From contig JAWHQI010000121.1 in the NCBI GenBank assembly GCA_033032865.1, forward strand, positions 4,960,001 to 5,024,000: DNA of 64,000 nucleotides, read 5' to 3'. The position numbers and the translations under genes are program-made. Under the pieces are notes generated by a model. It made no database searches and was not told where the DNA came from. It was given only the letters and a program-made list of their open reading frames with translations. Shown here piece after piece: positions 1-10,071 of this stretch; position 1 is the first letter of the stretch, and each line of letters starts with the position of its first letter. The stretch is from Dactylorhiza incarnata. Taxonomy: Eukaryota > Streptophyta > Magnoliopsida > Asparagales > Orchidaceae.

Positions 1-766
1 GGCAGCGGTCTGCGCCACCGTAGGAATGTAAGTGGGCGGGATAGGTGGTGCAGAATGATGGAAGAGGGGTTGTCAGAAATGCTAGGCGAGACAGAGTGTT
101 GTTCTGCAAGATCACCTCATGCTTCAATTCATTGCAAGATGGCGTGCATGGAGATGAGGATATGTGCATGTCCCTTGAGGCAGTGTTCAACGATATCCAC
201 ACGAGCCAAGATCATGGCGCCAGTGAGGTTCATGCTCATCGAGGATAGCTAGGAGGCTTGCTCCCCTAGATGGACCGGAGGAGGTGGCGCGCGAGGGTGG
301 ACGCGAAGCAGTGAAGCCGCGACAATGTCAGCCAAGGAGTAGCGTGGTGGCTGGCCCGCCGCAACAAAAGAAGTCCCGAGATCAACGAAAGATACTCGTG
401 AGATGCACGAGGAATCAAGCTTGTAGATGTCGGCCGACATGTCCGACATGTTGGCCGACATGTCCGACATGTTGGCCGACATGTCATTTTTGTGGGGGAA
501 TCACCACGTTACCGCCACATATCACGAAACTGGCATTTTCCAGTATTGCGGCCGACATGTCGGCCCATTATGGCGGGTTATGGCGGGCTATGGCGGGAAA
601 TGTCGGCCATTAGAATTTAATATGTTTTTTTAATTATTTAAAATATTTTCTTAATATTTATTTAATTTTATACTTATATATATTACGTTATTTAACTTAT
701 ATCCTATATGGCTATACCCGACGACTCCTCATCTCCCTCGCGTCCTCCTCACGCCACTCTGGGCTC

Positions 767-930
767 TCGTCTTCTTCGCTTGCCCTAATCTCCGTCTCTG
801 GCTCTCGTCTTCTTCGCAACTCTCGTCTTCTTCGTAGCTCTCGTCTTCTTCTCGGCATTCTGGTTTGTCTTCTTCTCGGCAGTCTGGTTCGTCTTCTTCT
901 CGACAGTCTGGTTCGTCTTCTTCTCGGCAC
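767..930. repeat. Minisatellite, about 24-bp unit, inside the hAT-like element
   Basis: Tandem units related to GTCTTCTTCTCGGCAGTCTG are visible, clearest at 845-930 with a period near 24 bp; shorter, more diverged units (CTCGTCTTCTTCG) precede them. The low-complexity translation on either strand is not evidence of a gene. Confidence 0.7.
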
Positions 931-1259
931 TGGTTCGGGACACATTTCTCCTGTCCTCTCATCTCTGTGGCTTATCTTCTCAGCACTGTGAGTTTAACCT
1001 TTATTTCTGTGGCTTGTGGCTTATCTTCATCTTTGTGGCTTTTCTTCTCGGCACTGTTGTGATTGTACAATGTGGGAAAATGGAGAGAAATAGAGGAAGA
1101 GGGATGAGAGCAGCTGGCTACCCTAACCTTAATCCTCCATTTCTCTCAATTTCTCTTCATTTCTCTTCATTTCTCTCCATTTCCCTAACCTTAATCCTCT
1201 ATTTCTCTCCCTTTCTCTCTTCCCTCTTCCTATATTTCTCTCTATTTCTCAATACTATG

Positions 1260-1791
1260 TGTATAACCCCGGTGTTCGCCAAGGATGCAGAGGAGTTTTT
1301 AGGCAAGAACTGAGCAAGCCCAGGTGGAACTCGCGTGGAGGCGAGCGAGCCAGAATCTGCGAGCCAGGCTCTCGGCAGGCAATTAGTCTCTCCAAACAGC
1401 GGAGTTTGGCTGTTGGCAGACCATTTTGGGCTGCGTTTAGTAAAAGTGTAAGGCGGAACCCCGCTATTAGCAGATCATAAGTAAAAGCTATAAATAGACC
1501 TTGAAGGGCACCATTGGAGAGGATTCCAATCAGAGCATTCTGAGCTTCCTCCTCCCTAGGTGATCTTGGTTCAGCTCTCAGGCTCTCCAAGGTGCCCAGT
1601 CTCAGCTTTGGCTTGGGAAGGGAAGCGCTCAAAGATCTTCCGGGTGTGTGGTGGGACCTCCTCGCCGCGACCAAGGGTCTGTGTCTAGTTCAAAGACATC
1701 GGTCTGTTCCTTCCGAGAGATAAGTAGGTGTTAGCTGCCCCCCACCCCAGGGGGTCCGAGCTCCACAAGAGACCAGATACTGGTTTCAACA
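1260..1791 (+). mobile_element. Solo LTR, 532 bp
   Basis: The block begins TGTATAACCCC and ends GGTTTCAACA (TG...CA). It is flanked by the 5-bp direct repeat CTATG (1255-1259 and 1792-1796). A TATA box (TATAAATA, 1489-1496) lies roughly in the middle, as expected for the U3/R boundary of an LTR in plus orientation. No internal region is present, so this is what remains after LTR-LTR recombination. Superfamily cannot be told. Confidence 0.65.
1489..1496 (+). promoter_or_regulatory. TATA box of the solo LTR
   Basis: TATAAATA followed by GACC inside the LTR-like block. Its position about 230 bp from the LTR start is typical for a plant LTR promoter. Confidence 0.5.
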
Positions 1792-2795
1792 CTATGGCTG
1801 GCATTGTGTGGGGCAGCAGTTGTGCATTGTGGGGGATTGTGGTTGTGCATTGTGGGCAGTCGGCTGTGGTTGTGTATTGTCGGCAATCGGCTGCGATTGA
1901 GCAATGTGGGGAAATGAAGAGAAATAGAGAGAAACAGAGGAAGAGGGATGAGAGCAGCCGGCTGCCCTAACCCTAATCCTCTATTTCTCTCCATTTCTCT
2001 CCATTTCCCTAACATAGGAAGATGGATGAGAGCAGTCGGCTGTGATTGTGCAATGTGGGGAAATGGAGAGAAATAGAGAGAAACAGAGGAAGAGGAAATA
2101 AGCTGAGGTACGATTATACTTTCTAGTTTAAATGTTTAATACTTTAATATGATTTTGTGATGTTGTATTATACTATTACTTGATTGAAGGTATGCAACAT
2201 TTCTTATTTATTACAAATTGATTAAACACTTGTTAGTAGTTTCATTTTCTAATATGAATTTTAGTGTATACTTCATTAAATAAAATAATTACCATCTAAT
2301 TAAAAAATATTATGATATATAATATATATATAATATTACAATCTGACATTTTGAAATGTCCCCGATATATCCCCCGCAATCCGACATCCGACATAAAAAA
2401 CCCAAACCGACATAAGTCCGACATCCGACATATGCAAGCTTGCGAGGAATAGAACTGGTGGTTAGCTACAAGACGCACGAACGCTGACGGAGAGGGCTGC
2501 CTGAGGAGAGTGGTCGGAGAACAACAAGTTTCAAATTGATTGTCCACAATCGGTGCAAGATCGGTCGTATGCGTGGGTCACACGTTCAGGTGTCGGAGTC
2601 GATGAAGAATGCTCAGTTGTTGTGGAGGTAGGCATTATCGAGTGGATGCAAACATGACACCAATCTGGAGCTCGCAGGGGAGTGCGGAAATGGGCCTGAC
2701 TGGCGATTGCTATGCACATAAGTAGAAGGCATTGAAGGGCTCCAATGTGTAGATTCAACAACGTTGTGTTGGCGAAAATTGCGAGGCCCGACCAA

Positions 2796-3064
2796 TGTTA
2801 CCTTGTGGTGATTTCTAGGGTTTCAGACCAAGAAGAGGGGAGAAGATAGAATCAAGAGACATTCATGGCCAGCCCTATGCTCAAACTTTTCATTCATCCA
2901 AAGGCAAGTCCTAATACAAGATGGCTAGAGTATTTAAGCCCACCCGGGGAATTATAATTATAAATTTGAAATCAAAATATGCGGAATATAAATGCTGAAA
3001 GAACAAATAATTGATGCTGCCTAAGCATCGTCGCACACATGTGCTGTCCTGTCCGCCTGTAACA
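2796..3064 (-). repeat. LTR (minus strand), about 269 bp
   Basis: The block begins TGTTACC and ends CTGTAACA. A reverse-strand TATA-like motif (CTTAAATA) lies near 2930. Immediately left, at 2781-2794, sits a sequence resembling a tRNA-Tyr primer-binding site on the minus strand (TGGTCGGGCCTCGC, degenerate). The partner LTR is outside the window, so the edges are inferred from TG/CA ends only. Confidence 0.45.
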
Positions 3065-3935
3065 GATCCACGAAGTATTCGTCACGACCTCTTTATCTCA
3101 TGCGTTGACGCCGATGCCCGTTCTCCGGAACACTTTCCCTCCAAATATTATGCAACATATGCTCAAATTGATCAAAAAATAAAACTTTACGGCTGAAAAA
3201 TCATTTATGCAAAAACAAGATTGTATGAGGATCCACTCTGTATACGTCCCTACAATAGTCCTTGCAATCTGGTCAAAATCACCAAAATATAAAATTCATC
3301 AAGTCTTAATGGAAAATAATATCCTGGTTAGTATAGAGGCAGTTTGGCCACTAAATTGTTTATTGCAAACTAGGAATATTATTATATTTATAAATATATT
3401 TGGAATATCTCTGTAATTATCAAATAATGACACTTTTCTTAAAGTGCTTCCGTCCTTACATATAGTGTATTTGGAGTAATTAATTGATATTCTGTTGGTA
3501 TAGATCAAGGATACATGTTGATTCATGTGTCTTAAATATACTACTCTGAGCGACATTTGAGGTTTGGCCTGGCTTGGCCGCGCGAATCCCGCACGGACCC
3601 TGGACTGAGGTCACGGTCCAGCTGCTGCTTCTGGAATCTGCACGAAATCCGTGATTTTGCGGGGATTCCAGGTCCGTGGGGAGCGTGAAGCACTAGACCG
3701 TTTCTCCGCAAAAGAACATGGAGCCATGGCAACATTTTTGCTTAACCGGACTGGGGCAGATAAGCCCGCCAAATCAGGCCTTAATTGAGATCTTTGGTGT
3801 ATTTTGCCTACTTAAAGCCGTCTAGCTTTCTGACTTTACACATTACTTTCTTCAGCCATTTGGTTCTACATACGTTGGATCATGGACTTGCTATGGGACT
3901 GATTGTAATTATTTTTGTTTATATATATATATTAG
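3065..3935. other. Non-coding stretch upstream of the first recognised host exon
   Basis: This AT-rich sequence holds no recognised gene or transposon. Position 3540-3780 is GC-richer and unlike its surroundings but has no matching inverted or direct ends. It is probably intron or 5' flank of the host gene; earlier exons may lie outside the window. Confidence 0.4.
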
Positions 3936-4033
3936 GGAAATGGAAGCAGTTCGAGTACCAGTCTTTGTTTGATCTAGTGAACCTGGACCTGCGGATGAAA
4001 GCATTTCAGGAGAAGAAAAGTAATCATGCCGTG
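3936..4033 (+). CDS. Host Myb/SANT-like gene, exon A
   Basis: The exon begins after a TTAG acceptor and ends at GCCGTG before a GTTTGT donor. It encodes a segment with GKWKQFEYQSLFDLVNLDLR followed by MKAFQEKKSNHAV. This matches what I know of the plant REB1/TTF1-like and cyclin-D-binding-Myb-like proteins, where a Myb repeat starts with a (G)KW..EEY..LFDLVN..L motif. The product would be a nuclear DNA-binding protein. The start codon and earlier exons are not found. The next exon is only 200 bp away, but the rest of the gene lies 16 and 39 kb downstream because of nested insertions. Family assignment is from memory of the motif, without a search. Confidence 0.65.
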
Positions 4034-4092
4034 GTTTGTCTTCCTTACTGGAATAATTGCTTGCTCATTGTGTTGTTTAGGTTGCAACACAT

Positions 4093-4173
4093 GATTATTC
4101 ATCATTTACATTTGTAATCGATTATTCATCATTTACATTTGTAATCTATTATTCATCATTTATATTTGTAATC
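4093..4173. repeat. Tandem repeat, three 27-bp units, in intron
   Basis: Three units of GATTATTCATCATTTACATT plus TGTAATC lie head to tail, the third with two changes. They sit inside the small intron between exons A and B of the host gene. Confidence 0.9.
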
Positions 4174-4231
4174 AACCTTCAATATATTTGTTGCATTCAA
4201 ATATTACCATCTGCCTCTCATTTCGTTACAG

Positions 4232-4306
4232 ATTAGGGACAATATCTCCTGGCAAGCTTTCAGTGTTAAGTTGTCAACTCGCGCAGCAGTAATTGCTGCA
4301 TGAAGT
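4232..4306 (+). CDS. Host Myb/SANT-like gene, exon B (frameshifted)
   Basis: After a TTACAG acceptor the frame reads IRDNISWQAFSVKLSTR, continuing exon A in phase (…SNHAV then IRDN). It corresponds to the middle helix of a Myb/SANT repeat with its conserved W. After STR the frame runs into a stop, but the other frame reads SSNCCMKWF, the expected next helix including the second conserved W. The shift is explained by two extra bases in a CGCGC run near 4284. Either the gene is broken, or a sequencing error is present. The 3' splice boundary is uncertain: several GT dinucleotides follow TGGTTT. Confidence 0.6.
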
Positions 4307-4387
4307 GGTTTGTGTCATTACCAAGCTTATCCTGCTAGTGTATAATTTGCCATTTTACCTACTATGTATGAGAAAAGGACAGATCAA

Positions 4388-4851
4388 TGTTGGAAAAAGA
4401 AATATAGCACCAGAGAAATTGAAAATAACTGAATTTTTATTTCCAAAAAATCTAAATATTACATGAGTATGTCCTCCTTTATATAGAACGGAGGAGAGAC
4501 AATTTACAATTTTAACATTGTGGGACTAATTACAGGAATCTACAAAGATGCGGTTAGAGTGGTCAGTGAGATTAACCAAGTTTTAACCGCTCAGGAGGAT
4601 GCGGTTACACAAGGGTAACCACCCATACATACAATCAACAGGGAGCGTGGACCAAGGATGTATCCGCCAGTCTTCATCACCATAGCTTGCGGTCAACTAG
4701 TCCTAACCGCGAGCACCACCAGGTGCGGTTACACAGGCGTAACCTCACATATGTTCCATCTGTCAGCATCCATTGCGGTTAGACAATCTTAACCGCGGTG
4801 ACCGCAAGCTGCGGTCACACACGGTTAATAGCCCATACACCTGTTCTGACA
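4388..4851 (-). repeat. Copia LTR (3' LTR), 464 bp
   Basis: It starts TGTTGGAAAAAG and ends CCTGTTCTGACA on the plus strand. A reverse TATA (CTTTATATAGA) lies near 4478-4488. The U3 part carries at least eight CGGTTA/TAACCG cores, the type I Myb-binding core, several in the longer context TGCGGTTACAC. The opposite copy at 17729-20617 matches closely outside its insertion. Confidence 0.9.
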
Positions 4852-4881
4852 CGCACCCTCAAGCTGGATCATATATGTCAA

Positions 4882-5807
4882 TCATGCCCAGCTTGTCACA
4901 TATGTCAGAAAATGAGGTAGAGACTGGTTGGTAAAGATATCCGCTAACTCTTTATCAGTGGTGACGAACGGGGCGCATATTTGTTTCTTCAAGACTTCTT
5001 CCCTAACGAAGTGATAGTCCACTTCAATATGCTTTGTTCTCTCATGAAAGACTGGATTCTTTGATATGTAGATGACGACTTTGTTGTCACAGAACATCCG
5101 TAACAGATAGTCATAGACTTTTCCTATGTAAAATAGAAATGTCCGTAACCACTTTAATTCACAAGTGGTTTGGGTCATGCTTTTATATTCAACCTCAACA
5201 CTTGATCCGGAGACAGTAACTTGTTTCTTACTTTTCAAACTAACAAGATTTCCTCCTACAAAAGTGCAAAATCCAGACGTGGAATTTTGATCTCCTTTAT
5301 CATCAGCATAGCTGACATCAGAATATGCTTCTATCCTCAGATGATTATTCTTTTGAAACAGTAGTCCCTTCCTCGGAGATTCTTTCACATATTTCATGAT
5401 TTTTAGGGCTGTTTGCAGAAGACACTCCCTGAGAGCTTGCATAAATTGAATCACCTTGCTCACAACATAGCAGATATCATGTCTTGTTACCGTCAGGTAA
5501 ATGAATTTGCCCACTCGGCGTCGGTACCTAGTGACATCTGAAAGAAGAGGCGAATCCTCATTCCAAAGTTTATTTTCGCCAACCGCCATTGGACATCGAG
5601 CAGGTTTAGCACCAAATAGACCTATCTCATTTAGAAGATCAATAACATACTTGCATTGCGAGAGAACAACTGAGTTGTGTTTACGCAAAATTTCAATACC
5701 CAGAAAGTACTTTGGAGGTCCCATATCTTTGGTGACAATGTGTTGAAGAAGATGTTACTTTGTCAGAGCAATGTCAGCATTATCATCACCAGTAAGGAGA
5801 ATGTCAT
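4882..5807 (-). pseudogene. Copia pol: C-terminal reverse transcriptase and RNase H
   Basis: The minus-strand frame 4882-5724 encodes the end of RT (PPKYFLGIEILR, QCKYVIDLLNEIGL) and a Copia RNase H with YSDVSYADDKGDQNSTSGF, SKKQVTVSGSSVEVEYKSM and RTKHIEVDYHFVREE. A further DILLTGDDNADIALTK segment lies upstream (5755-5807), separated by a stop codon. It belongs to the host Copia element, cut from the preceding RT part by the insertion at 5808. The product would be part of the Pol polyprotein. It cannot be expressed as an intact enzyme here. Confidence 0.85.
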
Positions 5808-5820
5808 TGTTACGGTGGAG

Positions 5821-6244
5821 TGTTACGGGTCCACCGTCTGTTATCCTATTATATTAGTAGTATGTTGTATCGATTCTTTATTAGGTTGAGTCTTTATTAT
5901 GATTGAGTCAAGTTAGAGTAATTTAGGTGTTTTAGTCGGTCAAGTCTTATTATATTAGTAATTTAGTATTTATGCATTTTTAATATTTTATATGTCCGAT
6001 GTAATTACGGGGTTGCCCCCGGGGGTTCTATATATTAGACCCGGTCATGTATTTGGAAGGTATGAAATGAATTATGAAAGTTTCCTTCTCTCTCTCTAAA
6101 TTCCTCTCCCTCTCTCTCTAAGCTCTTCTCTCCTTCCTCCACCCTCTAGGGTTTCTTCCTCTCTCATCCCCTCCTCCACCATTCTAGGCCTTGCCCTTTG
6201 TATCTCCGCCTCCAACAATCCGACAACGAACCAAGCCCATAACA
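5821..6244 (+). repeat. Left LTR of the small non-autonomous element
   Basis: It begins TGTTACGGGTCC and ends AAGCCCATAACA. The matching right LTR at 7698-8118 differs at roughly ten positions by eye, including a 3-bp indel. Confidence 0.9.
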
Positions 6245-6247
6245 ACT

Positions 6248-6259
6248 TGGTATCAGAGC
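6248..6259 (+). other. Primer-binding site, initiator Met tRNA type
   Basis: TGGTATCAGAGC lies four bases after the left LTR. It complements the 3' end of plant initiator methionine tRNA, the commonest plant retrotransposon primer. Confidence 0.85.
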
Positions 6260-7017
6260 CAAACGCCGGCGACTCCATTCCTGGCACTCCTTCAGCCGTC
6301 TTCCACCGCTTTAACTGCTCCTGCCATCCAACCCTCTTCCGCTGCTCCACCCGCCATCTCTGTTGTGTTCCGCAAGCCGCCGTTGTTTCCTCTTTCTCCA
6401 GCCCACTTCATCGTCCACCGCTCGTCTCCCAGCACGCGCCCTTACCCTCCGCCTCCTCCATCGTCGAGCCCAGCGCCGATTGAGCCAACGCTCATCTTCT
6501 GCTCCATCATCGCAGCACCGAACCGCGCCCTCAGCTTCAGAGCCTTCCGCCAGCGTCGTACCTTCCAACGCCGCCTCCGCACAGCGCTCCCCTTCCTCTT
6601 CTTGCGCATCTCCAACCGCCTCTCCCACTCACCGCTACATCCTCTCAAGCTTGCCGAATCTCCTCCCTGCTCATTTCCTCCGTTCCGTCTCCCAGCACGC
6701 TCCCGTCGCAGCACGCTCCCGTCGCTGGTCCCGCCTGCACCTTTTCTTCAGGCCTCTACACGTCCAGCAGCCCCCCTCCTCACGTCTCCCTCCATCTTCA
6801 TCGAGCCCCGAGCCCCCCTCACCTCCGTCAGTCCTCGGGCAACACTTCCAGCCTTTCTTAACTCCCATTTTTCCCTTCCGCACGGGGACTGCCTTCTTAT
6901 TTTATCACCCTTTATTATTTTTTTTTATTTTATCCTTTTTTTCCCCAGGCCCTCATCTTCTCTTAATTTTTATTTATATATTAATTAGTTACTTAACAAG
7001 TACCCCCATTTTTCATC

Positions 7018-7697
7018 TTGTCCCTTAGCGCCGACGACCGCATTGAGCTGCTCGACACCCTCGACAGGCTGAATCGTTGCATTGCTCGGCGGGAAGCTCG
7101 ACTCGGCCACATGGATGATCAGTTTGACCTCACGCTCGACGCCCTCCGCATGTCTCACGACTCGTTGGTGTTTTTTCTGTCACCACCACAACCGGAGCCG
7201 GACTCATCGCCGTCCCCTCCAATGATGGTGCCACCACCGTCCTCCGTTGTTCATGACGCGTCGCCGCCGCCTCCGGCCATCTCGCCGCCGCGCCCGGCCA
7301 TCTCGCCGCCGCCTCCGGCCATCTCGCCGCCGCCTCCGGCCATCTCGCCGCCGCCTCCGGTCATTTCGCCGCCGCCTCCGGCCATCTCGCCGCCGCCTCC
7401 GGCCATCTCGCCGCCGCCTCCGGCCATCTCGCCGCCGTCACCGCCAAATCCGTTCCTGCTACCGTCCATTGTTCCTCTCACCTCCTTGTTGCTGCTGCTC
7501 ACCGCCACCCTACCGACCCCACCGAAGCCATTACTTCTGTCGCCGGTCATTCCGACATCGCCGCCGCTACTCACCGCCGCCTCCGCCACTACGCGGTATC
7601 AAACATTGTTCTGGCGGGAGATCAAGATGCCAAATGCTCCGACCAGCCACATGGAGTTCGAGCTTGAGGTCAAGCTCGATGTCAAGGACGGATGGAG
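7018..7697 (+). CDS. Proline-rich open frame of the small LTR element
   Basis: An open frame of over 200 residues runs through the interior and into the right LTR. The first 50 residues (ADDRIELLDTLDRLNRCIAR and following) are predicted helical and charged. They are followed by a repeat of the pentad-like unit PPPPAIS, about eight copies between 7257 and 7440. I do not recognise a family. The N-terminal helix resembles the start of some Gypsy Gag proteins, which often begin with a coiled segment before the capsid, but capsid, zinc knuckle and protease are absent. It may be a relic of gag or may be untranslated; the GC-rich repeat also keeps the other frames open. Confidence 0.35.
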
Positions 7698-8118
7698 TGT
7701 TACGGGTCCACCGTCAGTTATCCTATTATATTAGTAGTATGTTGTATCGAGTCTTTATTAGGTTGAGTATTTATTATGGTTGAGTCAAGTTAGAGTAATT
7801 TAGGTGTTTTAGTCGGTCAAGTCTTATTATATTAGTAATTTAGTATTTATGCATTTTTAATATTTTATATGTCCGATGTGATTACGGGGTTGCCCCCGGG
7901 GGTTCTATATATTAGACCCGGTCATTTATTTGGAAGGCATGAAATGAATTATGAAAGTTTCCTTCTCTCTCTCTAAATTCCTCTCCCTCTCTCTCTAAGC
8001 TCTTCTCTCCTTCCTCCACCCTCTAGGGTTTCTTCCTCTCTCATCCCCTCCACCATTCTAGGGCTTGCCCTTTGTATCTCCGCCTCCAACAATCCGGCAA
8101 CGAACCAAGCCCATAACA
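7698..8118 (+). repeat. Right LTR of the small non-autonomous element
   Basis: This is a copy of 5821-6244, ending CATAACA and followed by ATCAT, the mutated partner of the left flank GTCAT. Confidence 0.9.
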
Positions 8119-8342
8119 ATCATCAACATAAACAGTAAGAACCACCAGTTCATGAGAAGCTTTGCGGATGAAGAGAGTGATCTGCAGAGCTGCGCACAAA
8201 ACCAATTGTGGAGATGACTTCACTAAACTTTTCAAACCTGGCCCGAGGACTTTGTTTGAGGCCATAGATTGCCTTCCTCAATTTGCATACTTGAGACTCC
8301 CCCTGAGTAACATACCTGGGAGGTTGCTCCATATACACTTTT
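8119..8342 (-). pseudogene. Copia pol: reverse transcriptase fragment
   Basis: Minus-strand reading gives YMEQPPRYVTQGESQVCKL, KAIYGLKQSPRARF and, in a shifted frame, LVVLTVYVDD, the RT catalytic motif. These are the hallmark Copia RT motifs (YMEQPPGF, LYGLKQSPRAW, YVDD). The fragment is joined on the left to the small LTR element and on the right to E1. The upstream part of RT is absent: the next Copia sequence to the right (16533 onward) is already integrase. There is at least one frameshift, so it is dead. Confidence 0.85.
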
Positions 8343-8420
8343 TCTTTTTAAGTTGGTGTTTTGCGGGAGGTTTGATTTGGTACTAACAACTAATTGCAAT
8401 AAAAGTAAACTAATTAACTA

Positions 8421-8565
8421 TGCGGGTCGCCGGCATAGCTTCGCTCCTCCACGGGTCGCCGGCCTCCGCTTCGCAGTTACACGGGTCGCCTTCCTCCGCT
8501 TCGCACTTCCGCTGGTCGCCTTCCTCCGCTTTGCACTCCCGCGGGTCGCAAGCCTCCGCTTCGCT
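8421..8565. repeat. Tandem repeat in E1 LTR, about 30-bp unit
   Basis: Units related to GGGTCGCCTTCCTCCGCTTC are repeated five or six times. The same array is present in the other E1 LTR at 14005-14180. Confidence 0.8.
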
Positions 8566-9129
8566 CGTTGCCGTAGCAACACACAACACAACCACAAGCA
8601 AATCGACACAACACCACCTCCAAGCAAAAAACTCATTAACATAACAATAATGATTTTCAATTAAGAGCAAACACAAATAAATATAAGTACATGGTATGTT
8701 CATACAAACTCCACCATCACCATATATGAAGAAAACCAAAAAGGGACAAACCTAAATAGGATGAAAAATAGGAAAGCAATACAAACGCTATCCGAGTTTC
8801 TTCCTCGGAAGTGAAGGAGTTAGCAAGACTCCTAGCACGATCCTTGGCTGTTGTCCGGGGTCTATGAAGCTGTCACTACCTCTAGCCTGTCTTCTCGGTG
8901 GTTTTGCAGCGATAACGTCGAAATCCACAAAATCACCTTCAATATAACTTGAATCCTTGGAGGAAGCCTTGATCTTTGAATCTTGGGTGATGGGGAGGAG
9001 CCTAGAGGCGAACCCTAGCTTGGAGGGGTGAAAAACGGCGAAACGACGCTGAATAGACGGACCTAAAAATGAAGTAGGTGGAAGAAATCGCGAAGCAGAC
9101 TATTTATAGGCAACAAAAATAAAGAATGC

Positions 9130-9480
9130 GCATGAGTAGGTGGTCGTGCGCGAAAGAAAGTCCTACTCGTGCGCGAAGGAACTTATAGCAGAAACATCAG
9201 AAAAATAAGAGCGCACGAGTTGGCACACGACCACTAGTCGTGCGAGAAGGAAAGCCCTCTACTCGTGCGCGAAGAAACTTGTATCGACCAGAACTGGTAG
9301 AGGGCAAAATCGACGGGAAGATTTTTAAGGCACGACCATTGGTTGTGCGCGAAGAAATCCTATACTCGTGCGCGAAGGAGGGCCAGTACTCGTGCTTTTC
9401 TCTGGAAAATTCTGGCCAAATAGCGCGCACGACCACTGATCGTGCGCGAAGGGTCCACTGATCATGCGTGAAGAAAAACG
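9130..9480. repeat. Hairpin array (GCGCACGACC family) in E1 LTR
   Basis: Repeated palindromic cores of the type GCACGACCACTGGTCGTGCG are scattered through 350 bp, alternating with CTCGTGCGCGAAG. Each core could form a stem of about 10 bp. Homologous arrays occur in E2 and E3 LTRs. Confidence 0.8.
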
Positions 9481-10071
9481 TACGATCAGTGTCCAATGAT
9501 GCGAAATGGGGCCAAAACTCCCCGAAAATTCTATAGAAGGTTGTACCTGCATGAAAAACAACCATAGCCACCAAAATTCACAATAGTCAACTCATTTCAT
9601 GCAATCAAAATGTATATAGACATAAAGAAAGGAAAGGAATGCATGAAATGACCAGAAACATGTTCTATTTAGTCAAAACTCGCTCAAACGATGCAAAAAA
9701 TAAGAAGGAATTTATACTAGAACCACATAGAAGAAGAGCGAAACCTCATGAAAACCAGACTAAAATAGAGTATAAAATACTATGTAAAGTACGCTCATCA
9801 AATACCCTCAGACTTGAACTATTGATCGTCCCGAGCAATCCATCTACATACAGGGAGTATGATAGGCTAATTAGAAATAAAAAATGAAATAAGAAAGTGG
9901 GCTGAGAAGTCTCGTGTCCATGTGGAATAAAAATAGGTTAAAGAAAATTTCTAAGCATATAATCTAATTACACTGCATTTAAACAAACTATCGTACGACT
10001 ATATCCACTCCTAAACAAAAGACCTAAGCGATCTGTCATAAGCATAACGCATGCGGAAGTAGTAACACTAA

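Larger units (their letters stand above)
424..2434. mobile_element. hAT-like non-autonomous DNA transposon, about 2.0 kb
   Basis: The 8-bp palindrome CAAGCTTG lies at 416-423 and again at 2435-2442, which is the TSD length of hAT elements. The ends share a short imperfect inverted repeat (tagATGTCGG at the left, catATGTCGG on the reverse strand at the right). Both ends carry clustered copies of TCCGACAT/ATGTCGGA within about 100 bp, as expected for subterminal transposase sites of hAT elements. No transposase frame is present. The interior holds a minisatellite (767-930), repeated blocks related to AATGTGGGGAAATGGAGAG, and a solo LTR (1260-1791). The 8-bp TSD could also fit other superfamilies; hAT is the best guess. 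Confidence 0.6.
1..3064 (-). mobile_element. Probable LTR retrotransposon, minus strand, partial
   Basis: The right end carries an LTR-like block (2796-3064) with a primer-binding-like site just to its left, so the internal region would run leftward off the window. The internal sequence at 1-423 and 2443-2795 has no recognisable gag or pol, only short open frames. A 2-kb hAT-like element interrupts it at 424-2434. The second LTR is outside the window, so the assignment rests on one LTR edge and the primer site alone. Confidence 0.35.
5808..8118 (+). mobile_element. Small non-autonomous LTR retrotransposon with proline-rich interior
   Basis: Two LTRs (5821-6244 and 7698-8118) flank a 1.45-kb interior. 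A primer-binding site TGGTATCAGAGC lies at 6248-6259 and a purine-rich tract (AAGGACGGATGGAG) precedes the right LTR. The copy is inserted in the Copia RT gene; the flanks GTCAT (5803-5807) and ATCAT (8119-8123) are an imperfect TSD. The first 13 bases of the left LTR look duplicated (5808-5820). No gag capsid or pol domain is present, so it depends on another element's proteins. Confidence 0.8.
8343..9800 (-). repeat. E1 left LTR (3' LTR), truncated
   Basis: It ends ACGCTCATCA at 9800 and is homologous to 13783-16532 from TCTTTTTAAGT onward. It contains CGGGTCGC repeats (8423-8560) and the hairpin array at 9130-9480. The terminal region matches the E2 LTR in layout (…CTCATCA then CCCCCAGACTT). 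Confidence 0.8.

Noticed and set aside
3540..3790. GC-rich block as a MITE
   Set aside because: Start and end share only loose GGCC/TTGGC words; no consistent inverted repeat or TSD.
6191..6988. 265- and 221-residue frames after the small LTR element's primer site
   Set aside because: Overlapping open frames on both strands in C-rich, stop-poor sequence; no motif. Treated as compositional.
7247..7783. Arginine-rich frame overlapping the proline-rich one
   Set aside because: It is the same repeat read in another frame.
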